From Paracoccaceae bacterium (GTDB lineage: Bacteria > Pseudomonadota > Alphaproteobacteria > Rhodobacterales > Rhodobacteraceae), in assembly GCA_024742655.1 (NCBI GenBank), contig JANSYB010000045.1:1-9486 (forward strand): a DNA stretch of 9,486 nt, written 5' to 3'. Position 1 is the first letter of the stretch, and each line of letters begins with the position of its first letter. Below are positions 1 to 7,629 of this stretch, piece by piece. The position numbers and the translations under genes were made by a program. The notes beneath the pieces were generated by a model. The model made no database searches. It saw only the letters and a list, made by a program, of their open reading frames with translations, and was not told where the DNA came from.

Positions 1-1
1 C

Positions 2-499
2 TTCGCCGATCCGGCGCATAACGAGATCCTCGACACGCTTGAGGCCGATATCGCCGCCGTCACCCTGGACGGACAGGATGTGCCGGTGAAGCTCAAGGCG
101 TTCGACTCGCTGTTCGTGCCGCTGGCCAAGTGGAGCATGCTTCTGACCGGCAACTACCGCTGCGTCACGATGAACGAGCCGCGGTCGATCCGCGAGGCGG
201 TCTATGACGATATCGAAACCTCGGCGTCGGTCTATGCCTTCGTCTTCGACCTGGCGCAGGAGTTGGGTGCGGATGCTGCGGATCTCGTGCCGTTCGAGAA
301 ATACGCCAAGGCGGCCGAAAGCCTGCTGAAGCCGTCTTCGGCCGCGCGGGCGATCCTTGCCGGGGCCACACAGATCGAACGCGTTGACCGCCTGGTTCAG
401 GCTATCAGCCGCAGCCTCGACATGAACCACCCCGAGGTGGACGCCACGGTGAAGCGCGTCGACGTGCAACTGGACAGGAACCAGCGCGCTGCGGGCTGA
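2..499 (+). CDS. C-terminal part of a ketopantoate reductase-like (ApbA/PanE C-domain) protein, 5' truncated by the window edge
   Basis: The frame is open from base 2 to the TGA at 497-499, giving about 165 residues with no start in view; the GTG at 80 is internal and has no ribosome binding site. The helical pattern resembles the C-terminal domain of ketopantoate reductase-family NAD(P)H dehydrogenases. A segment around 'PLAKWSMLLTGNYRC' would match the conserved 'W-x-KL-x-x-N' helix. A later stretch 'KPSSAARAILAGATQIE' matches the family's 'SS-x-x-x-D-L-x-x-G-x-x-TEI-(D/E)' motif, but the usual Asp is replaced. The NADP-binding N-terminal half is outside the window. If the assignment is right, the protein is a cytoplasmic 2-keto-acid reductase-like enzyme, not necessarily the pantothenate enzyme, since several paralogs exist in this bacterial group. 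The assignment rests on remembered family patterns and is moderate. The gene is probably the last of its transcript, because a hairpin terminator follows. Confidence 0.5.
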   Translation, partial: FADPAHNEILDTLEADIAAVTLDGQDVPVKLKAFDSLFVPLAKWSMLLTGNYRCVTMNEPRSIREAVYDDIETSASVYAFVFDLAQELGADAADLVPFEKYAKAAESLLKPSSAARAILAGATQIERVDRLVQAISRSLDMNHPEVDATVKRVDVQLDRNQRAAG

Positions 500-524
500 C
501 ACCTGCCGCACGGATGAATAAATG

Positions 525-562
525 AACCGGCTCGCGCCCAACGCGCGGGCCGGTTTGCATTT
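525..562 (+). terminator. Hairpin terminator after the first gene
   Basis: A 13-bp stem (525-537 pairing with 543-555; all Watson-Crick except one T-G pair) closes a 5-nt loop, CCAAC. It starts 25 nt after the stop codon of the upstream gene and is followed by TTTGCATTTG, an interrupted T-rich tail. Stem strength and position fit an intrinsic terminator; the broken T tract makes termination efficiency uncertain. Because the stem is nearly symmetrical it would also form on the minus strand. Confidence 0.75.
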
Positions 563-654
563 GTTCGGGTATTGCATGCTGTTGCTATGGACGTCAGCGC
601 CGGGCATCTGCAAAACTCTGCCCTCGTAGACCCCAAGTGCGCAGGAGATCACCG
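556..654 (+). promoter_or_regulatory. Leader region and ribosome binding site of the FAD oxidoreductase gene
   Basis: This stretch between the terminator and the next gene should hold its promoter. A weak candidate is TTGTTC (561-566) and TGCTAT (583-588), 16 nt apart, matching the sigma-70 consensus poorly. The clear element is AGGAG at 643-647, 7 nt before TTG 655, which fixes the start codon. No operator or riboswitch is recognisable. Confidence 0.35.
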
Positions 655-1932
655 TTGACCGCCACACCGCCCGTTTCCCTCTGGGACAGCACCGCGCAAG
701 AGCGGGATGGCTTCGGCGGGGCCGAAATGGCCGATTGCGTGGACGTCGCGATCGTGGGCGGGGGCTACACCGGCCTGTCGACCGCGCTGCATTGCGCCGA
801 GGCCGGTTTATCCGCACAGGTGATCGAGGCGCATGGCATCGGCCACGGTGGATCGGGGCGCAACGTGGGGCTGGTGAATGCCGGGGTCTGGCTGCCACCG
901 TCGCAGGTGCGCCGCAAGCTGGGTCAGGACCACGCCCCGCGCTTTCTGGAGCGGTTCAGCCGTGGACCGGACATGGTGTTCGACCTGATCGAGAAATACC
1001 AGATGCGGTGCGAGGCGGTGCGCGCGGGCACCATTCACGCCGCCCATGCACCCTCGGGCATGCGTGACCTCAAGGCCCGCTGGACCGACTGGCAGGCCAT
1101 GGGGGAGCCGGTCGAGCTGCTGACGCGCGACGAAGCCGCCCGGATGATCGGCACGGATGCCTTTCATGGCGGTCTTTGGGATCACCGCGCAGGCACCGTG
1201 AACCCGATGGGCTATTGTCGGGGTCTGGCGCGGGCGGCGGTGGCGGCGGGCGCGCGGATTGCGACGGGGGTTCGCGTGACCGGTCTGCACAAGGATGAGG
1301 GCGGCTGGCGCGTCACGACCGAACGCGGCGAGGTGCAGGCGCGTGCCGTCGTGCTGGGCACAAACGCCTATACCGATGCGCTGTGGCCGGGCCTGCAGAA
1401 AAGTTTCACCACGATCCACTTTTTCCAACTGGCAACGGAGCCCCTGGCCGAACGCGTCGCCGGGATTCTGCCCGGCGGGCAGGGCCTGTGGGATACCGGC
1501 ACGATCATGTTCTCGCTGCGTCGCGACGCGCAGTCCCGGCTGATCATCGGTTCGATGGGCCGGATGATCGGCACGGCGGATCAGGGGCTGTCGCGCCGCT
1601 GGGCCGCGCGCAAGCTGGCGCGGATGTTTCCGGATCTGGGGGCTGTCACGTTCACCGAGGCCTGGCATGGCCAGATCGCCATGACGCCGGATCACCTGCC
1701 GCGGATTCACCGGCTGGATGACGGGCTTTACACGCCCATCGGCTATAACGGGCGCGGGATCACAACGGGCACGATTTTCGGTCAGGGGCTGGCCGGGCTG
1801 CTGACCGGCACCGCACCCGAGGATCTGCCGCTGCCGGTGACCCACATGGCGCATGACCGTTGGGCCCCGTTGATGACGCGGGTCTACGACATGGCCTTTA
1901 CCGCCAACCAGGCGGTGAAAGGCGTGCGCTGA
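655..1932 (+). CDS. FAD-dependent oxidoreductase of the DAO family (PuuB/glycine-oxidase-like)
   Basis: A 425-residue protein, likely cytoplasmic, expected to oxidise a primary or secondary amine or amino acid with FAD, producing an imine/aldehyde or keto acid. The N-terminus 'PPVSLWDSTA' followed by a Rossmann dinucleotide-binding motif GGGYTGL (residues 35-41), the acidic end of beta-2 (E58) and the flavin-contacting SGRN (67-70) is typical of the gamma-glutamylputrescine oxidoreductase/DadA-like group. The C-terminal 'GYNGRGITTGT' closes the FAD site. The start is TTG 655, chosen because AGGAG lies 7 nt upstream; an upstream in-frame GTG at 637 has no such site. Where relatives often read SGRNGGQV, this protein has SGRNVGLV, so the substrate or quinone/oxygen preference may differ. 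It converges on the hydrolase/transport operon with a 9-nt gap, so it may act on the imported amine, but it is separately transcribed. Substrate unknown. Confidence 0.85.
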   Translation: MTATPPVSLWDSTAQERDGFGGAEMADCVDVAIVGGGYTGLSTALHCAEAGLSAQVIEAHGIGHGGSGRNVGLVNAGVWLPPSQVRRKLGQDHAPRFLERFSRGPDMVFDLIEKYQMRCEAVRAGTIHAAHAPSGMRDLKARWTDWQAMGEPVELLTRDEAARMIGTDAFHGGLWDHRAGTVNPMGYCRGLARAAVAAGARIATGVRVTGLHKDEGGWRVTTERGEVQARAVVLGTNAYTDALWPGLQKSFTTIHFFQLATEPLAERVAGILPGGQGLWDTGTIMFSLRRDAQSRLIIGSMGRMIGTADQGLSRRWAARKLARMFPDLGAVTFTEAWHGQIAMTPDHLPRIHRLDDGLYTPIGYNGRGITTGTIFGQGLAGLLTGTAPEDLPLPVTHMAHDRWAPLMTRVYDMAFTANQAVKGVR

Positions 1933-1941
1933 TACGGCGGG

Positions 1942-3168
1942 TTACAGATCCCGGCCCATTTCCCGCGCGATGGCGTGAAAGGCGGCCATGCAATCGTGCA
2001 TCCGGTCGGGATTGGTGAACTCGGGCCATGTCGACAGTTTGACGAAGACCATGCCGCGTTCGGGCGAGACATAGATGATCTGCCCGAAAACGCCGAGGCA
2101 GAGGTGCCCCATCCTCTCGCGGTCCTCGATCCAGAACTGGTTGCGATAGCAGCCGTTGGGGAAATAGGCCTGCAGATACTCGTTCGCGAGGCCATGCCCG
2201 CCGCTGCGCACATCCTCAACCCAGGCCAGGGGGATCACCTGCCGCCCGTCGACCCGGCCGTCATCCAGGTAAGCCTGCCCCATGCGGGCGAAATCCCGCA
2301 AGCTGGCGCTGAACCCGCCGCAGGACAGGCCGTAGCCGGTGCTGTCGACCGTGAAATTCGCTTCTGTCTCGGCGCCCATCGGCTGCCAGAGACGCTCGGA
2401 CACGATCTGTGGCAGGCGCTGCCCGGTCACGCGCTCCATCGCGTGGGCCAATATATCCGTCTCGATCGACCGGTATTCGAACCGCGCGCCGTGCTCGGCC
2501 TCCCTGACCTGCATCGACAGGATCTGGTCGTGGATGCAGTCGGGCCATGTCTCATCCCCGTAGCCTTCTGGTATGGGCTTCCATCCCGAGGCTACGTCCA
2601 TCTTGCCGATATCGCTGGCGCGGTTGCCGTAATCGGTTTCGTCGAACCGGACGCCCGAGGTCATGTCCATCACCTGTTGCAGCGTGGCCCCGGCCCAGGC
2701 TGTGTTCGCCAGTTCCGGCAATACCTCCGTTACAGGCGCGGCAGGGTCCAGCATCCCCTCGGCAATGAGGCTGGATCCGGCGGTGGAGGTCACGGATTTC
2801 GACACCGATTGCGCAAGGTGCACCGTGCCCGGCGTCATCCCGTTCCAGTAACTTTCGTGGATCACCTTGCCGTCCAGCATCACAAGAAAGCCGTCGGTAT
2901 AGTTGCGGTCCAGCCAGTCGGCCACCGTGGTGGGGCCGGCCAGCCCCTCGAAGGTGATCTGCTCGATGCCTTCCGGTGCGGCAGGCAGGGCGGACGGCTG
3001 CGCGGCCGGAGCAACCGGCGCCGTGGGCAGGAATTCGCGGACATGCTGAAACGCCCAACGGTTCCACGGGGGCCGATCCCAGTCGATCTTGGGCATCCGC
3101 CATTCGGGGGGCGGTGGTGTGCCCTGCATGATGGGTGGCGGGGTGTCGGAATTCAGATAGCTGTCCAT
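1942..3168 (-). CDS. Serine hydrolase, beta-lactamase/NylB (6-aminohexanoate-dimer hydrolase-like) family
   Basis: A 408-residue protein of the class C beta-lactamase/penicillin-binding fold. The nucleophile motif is S121-V-S-K124 (in 'AQSVSKS') and the second catalytic motif is Y232-R-S234. The region 'SCGGFSASLRDFARMGQ' and a C-terminal 'GVFGQIIYVSPERG' are typical of the NylB-like group, which hydrolyses amide or ester bonds in small molecules. The classical KTG triad of beta-lactamases is not visible. There is no signal peptide, so it should act in the cytoplasm, unlike true beta-lactamases. The N-terminus is proline-rich (residues 9-21), followed by 'NRWAFQHVRE' and a Pro/Ala linker (about 48-65). 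The ATG has GGGAGG 6 nt upstream. That site lies over the end of the amidohydrolase gene, whose stop is one base away, so the two are probably translationally coupled. It is the last gene of the operon. Antibiotic resistance is unlikely; the substrate is unknown. Confidence 0.85.
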   Translation of the reverse strand: MDSYLNSDTPPPIMQGTPPPPEWRMPKIDWDRPPWNRWAFQHVREFLPTAPVAPAAQPSALPAAPEGIEQITFEGLAGPTTVADWLDRNYTDGFLVMLDGKVIHESYWNGMTPGTVHLAQSVSKSVTSTAGSSLIAEGMLDPAAPVTEVLPELANTAWAGATLQQVMDMTSGVRFDETDYGNRASDIGKMDVASGWKPIPEGYGDETWPDCIHDQILSMQVREAEHGARFEYRSIETDILAHAMERVTGQRLPQIVSERLWQPMGAETEANFTVDSTGYGLSCGGFSASLRDFARMGQAYLDDGRVDGRQVIPLAWVEDVRSGGHGLANEYLQAYFPNGCYRNQFWIEDRERMGHLCLGVFGQIIYVSPERGMVFVKLSTWPEFTNPDRMHDCMAAFHAIAREMGRDL

Positions 3169-3169
3169 G

Positions 3170-4819
3170 TCAGGCCTCCCACGTGATGCGCCCGCCGCAG
3201 ATCGTCACGGCGGCGCGCGCACGGTCCAGTTCACTCGGGTCAAGCGCCTCCAGATCGTGATCCATCACGACCACGTCGGCCATCATGCCCGGTTTCAGAC
3301 GGCCCTTGCGGTCCTCGTTGAACTCAACCCAGGCATTCAGGCGGGTATAGCTGTCCAGCGTGTCGCGCAGGGTCGAGCGTTGATCGGGCCATTCCGGCGG
3401 CAGATCGGGGCGCCAGACCGCCCCCTTGATCGAGGGCATCACGTCGACCGGCACCACCGGCCAGTCGGTCGAAAAGACGACCGTCGCGCCTGCCTCGCGC
3501 AGCGCGCGGGTGGCAAAGGCCATCGGAATTTGCTCGGCCCGTATGATGTCATTCGGCGTATAGGGCGGGAAAAGGCCCCCGGCGGGCGAATGCAGCGGCT
3601 GCACCGAGGCGACAATGCCAAGCGGTTTCAGGCGCACAAGGTCATCCGGATGGATGATCTCGATATGCTCGATCCGGTGGCGGCTATCGCGCGGCCCGTT
3701 GGCGGTTCGCGCAGCCTCGTAGCCGTCGATGGTGGCGCGCACGGCGGCGTCCCCGATGGCATGGACCGCGATCTGCAGGCCCTCCGCGTCGATCCGGCGG
3801 CAGGCCTCGGCGAAATGCTCGGGCGGGAACAGCGGTTCGGACCGGCTGTCGGTGCCGGGGTAAGGCTCCAGCATGAAGGCGGTGCGGCTGTCGATCACCC
3901 CGTCCATGAACATCTTGACCCGCCGCGACCAGACCATGTCGGTGTCGAACCGGCGGCGCATCTCGCCCGCCTCGTCGAGCCGGTCAAGGGGGTCGGTGTT
4001 CTTGAGGTGCATCGGCACCTCGCAGCGGCATAGCAGGGTGCCGTCACTATCCATCTCGGACAGCAGCTCACCCTGATAGAAATTGCCGTCCATCAGGTGC
4101 AGCCCGGTAATGCCGTGGCTGGCGCAGTGTTTCATGCCCTTGGCGATCACGGATTTGTCCAGCGCACGTTCGGCGGCGGTGGCAGGCGGCACGGGATCCT
4201 TGCCCGTGACGTAGCCCAGCAGGTCGCGCCCACCAAGTGCTGTCAGTTCGAGGATCGGGCCGAAGGCGCCGGTCTCGCGCAGCTCGCCATGCGCGGTGCC
4301 GTCCGACGCCATCACCACCTCGGAGCCTTCGGGCATGGGGGCGCCGTGCAGCAGGCCCGCCATTTCCAGCGCGCGCGTGTTGGCCCAGACCGTGTGGTGA
4401 TCGGCAGCCATGGCGGCAAAGGGGCGATCGGGCATGACGCGGTCCAGATCGTGCCGCGTCGGCGCACGCCCATCGATCGCGCGATAGTCGATCGAGGTGG
4501 CGAACACGATGCGGTCATCGGGACGTTCTGCGGCATATCCGTGAACGGCGGCGCGCAGCGCGTCTATCCCTGCGAATCCCGTCAGGTTCAGGTAATCCAG
4601 TTCGGCAGAGCCGTTGAAAAGATGTACGTGACTGTCGATGAAGCCGGGCAGAACGGTTGCACCGCCCGCGTCGATCACCCGCGCATCCCCGGCCATGTCC
4701 CGGATCTCGGCGGTGGTGCCCACGGCCTCGATCCGGCCGCCGGTGATCGCCAGCGCCTCGGCATCGGGGCCGTCCATCGTGATCAGCCTGCCGTTGAGAA
4801 TGACGATATCGGGCATCAT
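3170..4819 (-). CDS. Amidohydrolase family 3 protein (YtcJ/N-substituted formamide deformylase-like)
   Basis: A metal-dependent hydrolase of the amidohydrolase superfamily, 549 residues from ATG 4819 (548 if the adjacent ATG 4816 is used). The usual order is present: an N-terminal beta-sandwich 'DIVILNGRLITMDGP', the metal motif H64-V-H66, K302 in 'KMFMDGVIDSRTA', H353 in 'AVHAIGD', H385 in 'RIEHIE', and D452 in 'STDWPV', then a closing 'GRLKPGMMADVVVMD' sandwich strand. All metal ligands expected for the family are intact. Members cleave C-N bonds such as N-formyl or N-acyl amines and cyclic amides; the substrate here is unknown. No signal peptide, so cytoplasmic. The open frame runs upstream to 4969 but would overlap the binding-protein gene and lacks family similarity, so the Met-Met pair is the start; the ribosome site is only a G-run directly before it. 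Fourth junction of the operon: a 70-nt gap with a hairpin precedes it. Confidence 0.88.
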   Translation of the reverse strand: MMPDIVILNGRLITMDGPDAEALAITGGRIEAVGTTAEIRDMAGDARVIDAGGATVLPGFIDSHVHLFNGSAELDYLNLTGFAGIDALRAAVHGYAAERPDDRIVFATSIDYRAIDGRAPTRHDLDRVMPDRPFAAMAADHHTVWANTRALEMAGLLHGAPMPEGSEVVMASDGTAHGELRETGAFGPILELTALGGRDLLGYVTGKDPVPPATAAERALDKSVIAKGMKHCASHGITGLHLMDGNFYQGELLSEMDSDGTLLCRCEVPMHLKNTDPLDRLDEAGEMRRRFDTDMVWSRRVKMFMDGVIDSRTAFMLEPYPGTDSRSEPLFPPEHFAEACRRIDAEGLQIAVHAIGDAAVRATIDGYEAARTANGPRDSRHRIEHIEIIHPDDLVRLKPLGIVASVQPLHSPAGGLFPPYTPNDIIRAEQIPMAFATRALREAGATVVFSTDWPVVPVDVMPSIKGAVWRPDLPPEWPDQRSTLRDTLDSYTRLNAWVEFNEDRKGRLKPGMMADVVVMDHDLEALDPSELDRARAAVTICGGRITWEA

Positions 4820-4841
4820 GCCCCCCGCTTGGAATGAGGAG

Positions 4842-4867
4842 CCCGCGCCGGACCAAACCGGCGCGGG
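4842..4867 (-). promoter_or_regulatory. Intra-operon hairpin between binding-protein and amidohydrolase genes
   Basis: A perfect 10-bp GC-only stem, CCCGCGCCGG pairing with CCGGCGCGGG, around a 6-nt loop (TTTGGT on the transcribed strand). It begins 22 nt after the stop codon of the binding-protein gene. No T run follows on the minus strand, so it is not a classical terminator. It may be a partial terminator or a 3'-end stabiliser that keeps the binding-protein message more abundant than the hydrolase message, as hairpins after binding-protein genes do in other ABC operons. Confidence 0.6.
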
Positions 4868-4889
4868 GAAGCATCGTACCGGTCCGGGC

Positions 4890-5912
4890 TTACTTCTGCA
4901 GCTCGGTCCAGATCTTGGTGTAGATCTGGGTGGCCTCGGGCGGACAGATCTTGGCGATATAGCCCGCATCGGCCAGTTCGGCCGGGGTGTTCACCTCGGG
5001 TGCGGTTTTCATGTCATCCGGCATGAACGCCTCCGAGCCCGCGATCCCGTTGGCATAGCGCGCGAATTCCGAGATCAGCGCGGCGTTTTCCGGCGCCATG
5101 ATGAAGTTCTGGAAGGTTTTGGCCTCTTCCACGTTGTTGGCATCGGCCAGCACGACGACATTGTCCATCCAGATCGGGAAACCTTCCTGCGGGTAGCCAT
5201 AGACGATGTCTTCGTTCTGCAGGCGGGCCCGGAAGGAGGCACCGTTCCAGTAGACACCGGCCGCGATGTCGCCCTTGGCGTATTTCTCGACCGTGCCGTA
5301 ATCCAGCGACAGCCAGTGCTCTTTCGCGGCTGTCAGGCCATCGCGCACCTTTTTCAGCACCTCCTTGTCGGTGGTGCACTGCTCGCCACCGTAGTAGTTG
5401 ATCGCGAGGCCCAGAACGTCGCTCATTTCCGGCACGACGTTGATCTTGCCCTTCAGCTCATCGGGCGGATCAAGGAAGATCGCGGCGGTGTTGGGATTGC
5501 CGTCATAAACGGATGTATTGACGGTGATGCCCACCGTACCCCACTGCCAAGGCACCGAGTAGTTGCGGCCCGGATCGAAATCCACGTTCACCCATTGCTC
5601 GGCCACGTGCTTGAAATTTTCCATCTCGTTGGGCTTGGTCTCGAGCAGCAGACCTTCCTGGACCCAGATCGGGACATAGGTGCCCGACGGCACGGCGATG
5701 TCAAAGCCATGCCCGCCCGCCTTGACCTTGGCCAGGGCGGTGTCGTTGGAATCGTAGTCGGTGATCGTGACGGTGATGCCGGTCTCGGCCTCGAATTTCT
5801 CGATCAGTGCGGGGTTGGTGTAGTTGCCCCAGTTGTAGATATTCAGTTCCTGTGCCGTGGCCGGAACCGCGACCATCGCGGCAAGGCCAAGACCCGTGAT
5901 TACCTTTTTCAT
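4890..5912 (-). CDS. Periplasmic polyamine-type ABC transporter substrate-binding protein (PotD/PotF-like)
   Basis: A 340-residue extracellular binding protein that would capture the ligand in the periplasm and deliver it to the two permeases. Residues 1-20 form a Sec signal peptide (KK, hydrophobic core, cleavage after ATA-20). The mature protein opens with '[13 protein letters not shown]', the hallmark of the PotD/PotF group. By recalled comparison with PotD, ligand-box positions are kept: W28 and Y31, S76/Y79 in 'VPSGTYV', E162 and D165, W222, and W248 with D250 in 'IWMDN'. The aromatic and acidic pocket implies a positively charged amine ligand; E162 in place of the usual Asp suggests a somewhat different ligand. 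There is no lipoprotein cysteine. The start ATG has AAGGAGA 6 nt upstream, the best ribosome site in the operon, fitting high expression. The gap from the preceding permease gene is 18 nt. Confidence 0.92.
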   Translation of the reverse strand: MKKVITGLGLAAMVAVPATAQELNIYNWGNYTNPALIEKFEAETGITVTITDYDSNDTALAKVKAGGHGFDIAVPSGTYVPIWVQEGLLLETKPNEMENFKHVAEQWVNVDFDPGRNYSVPWQWGTVGITVNTSVYDGNPNTAAIFLDPPDELKGKINVVPEMSDVLGLAINYYGGEQCTTDKEVLKKVRDGLTAAKEHWLSLDYGTVEKYAKGDIAAGVYWNGASFRARLQNEDIVYGYPQEGFPIWMDNVVVLADANNVEEAKTFQNFIMAPENAALISEFARYANGIAGSEAFMPDDMKTAPEVNTPAELADAGYIAKICPPEATQIYTKIWTELQK

Positions 5913-5930
5913 GTGGTTTCTCCTTGTTGG

Positions 5931-6737
5931 TTATTTCTTGCTTCGTGACAGAACGAAGAACGCCATGACCAGAATGACCGAGATCGCCAGCAGCACCGTC
6001 GAGATGGCATTCACCTCGGGTGTGATGACGCGGCGCAACTGGCCCAGCATGTAGGTGGGCAGTGTATCCTGCCCGGCGGATTTCACGAACTCCGTAATCA
6101 CCACGTCGTCAAGACTGATCACGAAGGCCAGCATCGCCCCGGCCAGAACCCCCGGCCAGAGCTGGGGCAGGGTGATCTTGCGGAACACGCGCCACGGCGT
6201 GCCGTAAAGATCGGCCCCTGCCTGTTCCAGGCTCAGATCCATCCCCTGCAGCCGCGCCCGGATGGGCATGTAGGCAAAGGGGATGCAAAAGGCCGAATGC
6301 GCCAGGATCAGGTACCAAAGCCCGGTATAGCCCGTGGCCACCTTGATCATGGCGAAAAAGATAAGCAGCGCCACGGCGGTGACGATCTCGGGCACCATCA
6401 GCGGCTGGTTGATCATGGCGAAGACGAAGGTCGAGCCGCGATAGGGCGGCGTGCGTGTCGTGGCCAGCGCCGCCAGGACGGCGGCGGATGTGGCGATAAA
6501 TGATGCCGCACCGGCCACGACCAGCGACCGGATCGTGGCATCCTGCACCTGCTCGTTCTCCCACGCGGCCTGGTACCAGCGCAGCGAGAAGCCTTCCCAG
6601 ATGGCGATGGATTGGCCCGCGTTGAACGAATAGACCACCAGGATGATGATCGGCATGTACAGCAGCACAAAGCACAGCAGCGCGATGGGCGTGAACCCGC
6701 GCTGATGCCGGATATCAAAGCCGCGCGATTTAGCCAT
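5931..6737 (-). CDS. ABC transporter permease, PotC-like
   Basis: A 268-residue inner-membrane permease, the second of the heterodimer. About six transmembrane segments are visible (near residues 16-38, 69-93, 103-131, 137-157, 196-217 and 244-263). The cytoplasmic EAA loop, which docks on the ATPase, lies near 171-195 and reads 'EQAGADLYGTPWRVFRK', and is followed by 'AFVISLDDVVITEFV', highly typical of PotC proteins. The start is ATG 6737, with AGGG about 6 nt upstream and the usual short N-terminus; the frame stays open to an ATG at 6767 but that would add ten atypical residues. The start overlaps the end of the PotB-like gene by 8 nt, so translation is probably coupled. Nothing looks broken. 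Confidence 0.92.
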   Translation of the reverse strand: MAKSRGFDIRHQRGFTPIALLCFVLLYMPIIILVVYSFNAGQSIAIWEGFSLRWYQAAWENEQVQDATIRSLVVAGAASFIATSAAVLAALATTRTPPYRGSTFVFAMINQPLMVPEIVTAVALLIFFAMIKVATGYTGLWYLILAHSAFCIPFAYMPIRARLQGMDLSLEQAGADLYGTPWRVFRKITLPQLWPGVLAGAMLAFVISLDDVVITEFVKSAGQDTLPTYMLGQLRRVITPEVNAISTVLLAISVILVMAFFVLSRSKK

Positions 6738-7629
6738 GACTGCCCTCGCGTTCGGCCTGCCGCACATAGATCAGCAGCGCCACCATAACGATCGCCAGCA
6801 GCGTGATCGACAGCGCCGCACCAAGAGGCCAGTTGCGCCCCTGGCCGAATTGCAACTCGATCAGGTTGCCCAGCATCAGGTTCTTGCCCCCACCCAGAAC
6901 GCGCGGCGTCACATAGGCCCCCAGAGAGGGCACGAAGACAAGGATCGAACCGGCGATCATGCCCGGCTTGGCCAGCGGCAGGATCACCCGGCGCAGCACC
7001 CGCCAGCGGCGCGCGTAAAGGTCATAGGACGCCTCGACCAGCGAGAAATCCAGCCGCTCCAGCGAGGCATAGATCGGCAGCACCATCAGCGGCAGGTAGA
7101 CATAGGTCATCCCAACCATGATGGCGAAATCGGTGAACAGCATCTGGATGGGTTCCTGGATCACGCCCATGTTGATCAGGAAGGTGTTGACCACGCCCTC
7201 GTTGCGGATGATCTCCATCACCGCGAAGGTCCGGATCAGAAGGTTGGTCCAGAACGGGATGATGATCAGCAGCATCCAGAAATCGCGTTGCCCCTTGGGA
7301 CGGGTGGCGATGAAATAGGCGGTGGGCAGGCCGAAGATGAAACAGGCCAGCGTCGTCATCAGCGACAGTTTCACCGACCGCCAGAAAATCGACAGATGCG
7401 CGTCGTTCCACGTGACCGTTTCATCGAAGAAATCCCGCGAGGCCACCACGTTGAACCACGCGTCGGTCGAGAACATCCATTCGATCCCGCCGTAATCGCC
7501 CGGTGTCAGGAACGAATAGACCACCACGATCAGAAGCGGGCCCGAGGCGGCGAATATCAGCACCAGAAGCGCCGGTGTCAGCAGCAGCCAGCGGCGGCGC
7601 GCGGCCGCGGTATCGGCCCGGCCCGCCAT
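6730..7629 (-). CDS. ABC transporter permease, PotB-like
   Basis: A 299-residue inner-membrane permease, the partner of the PotC-like protein. Hydrophobic segments lie near residues 14-40, 85-108, 117-140, 168-187, 222-242 and 269-289. A periplasmic loop (about 41-84) separates the first two, longer than in many permeases but common in PotB-type proteins. The EAA loop starts at E199 ('EASYDLYARRWRVLRR') and 'FVPSLGAYVTPRVLGGG' follows, a signature of PotB/PotH permeases. The ATG shares its first base with the TGA of the ATPase gene (TGATG), a one-nucleotide overlap indicating translational coupling and equal production of the two subunits. Length and motifs are normal for the family. Confidence 0.93.
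   Translation of the reverse strand: MAGRADTAAARRRWLLLTPALLVLIFAASGPLLIVVVYSFLTPGDYGGIEWMFSTDAWFNVVASRDFFDETVTWNDAHLSIFWRSVKLSLMTTLACFIFGLPTAYFIATRPKGQRDFWMLLIIIPFWTNLLIRTFAVMEIIRNEGVVNTFLINMGVIQEPIQMLFTDFAIMVGMTYVYLPLMVLPIYASLERLDFSLVEASYDLYARRWRVLRRVILPLAKPGMIAGSILVFVPSLGAYVTPRVLGGGKNLMLGNLIELQFGQGRNWPLGAALSITLLAIVMVALLIYVRQAEREGSHG

Noticed and set aside
808..1854. Long minus-strand open frame (348 codons) opposite the FAD oxidoreductase
   Set aside because: It lies fully antisense to a gene with clear family motifs, its composition is rich in Arg, His, Gln and Pro, and it has no recognisable domain. Such frames are common opposite GC-rich genes.
1942..3168. Antibiotic resistance beta-lactamase
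   Set aside because: The fold matches, but there is no signal peptide, no visible KTG motif, and the 'NRWAF-HVRE' N-terminus and operon context fit NylB-like small-molecule hydrolases.
1975..3186. Plus-strand open frame of 403 codons opposite the serine hydrolase
   Set aside because: Antisense shadow of a gene with intact SxxK and YxS motifs; no ribosome site, no domain.
4820..4969. N-terminal extension of the amidohydrolase to 599 residues
   Set aside because: It would overlap the binding-protein gene by 80 nt, cross the intergenic hairpin, and is Pro/Arg/Ser-rich with no family similarity.
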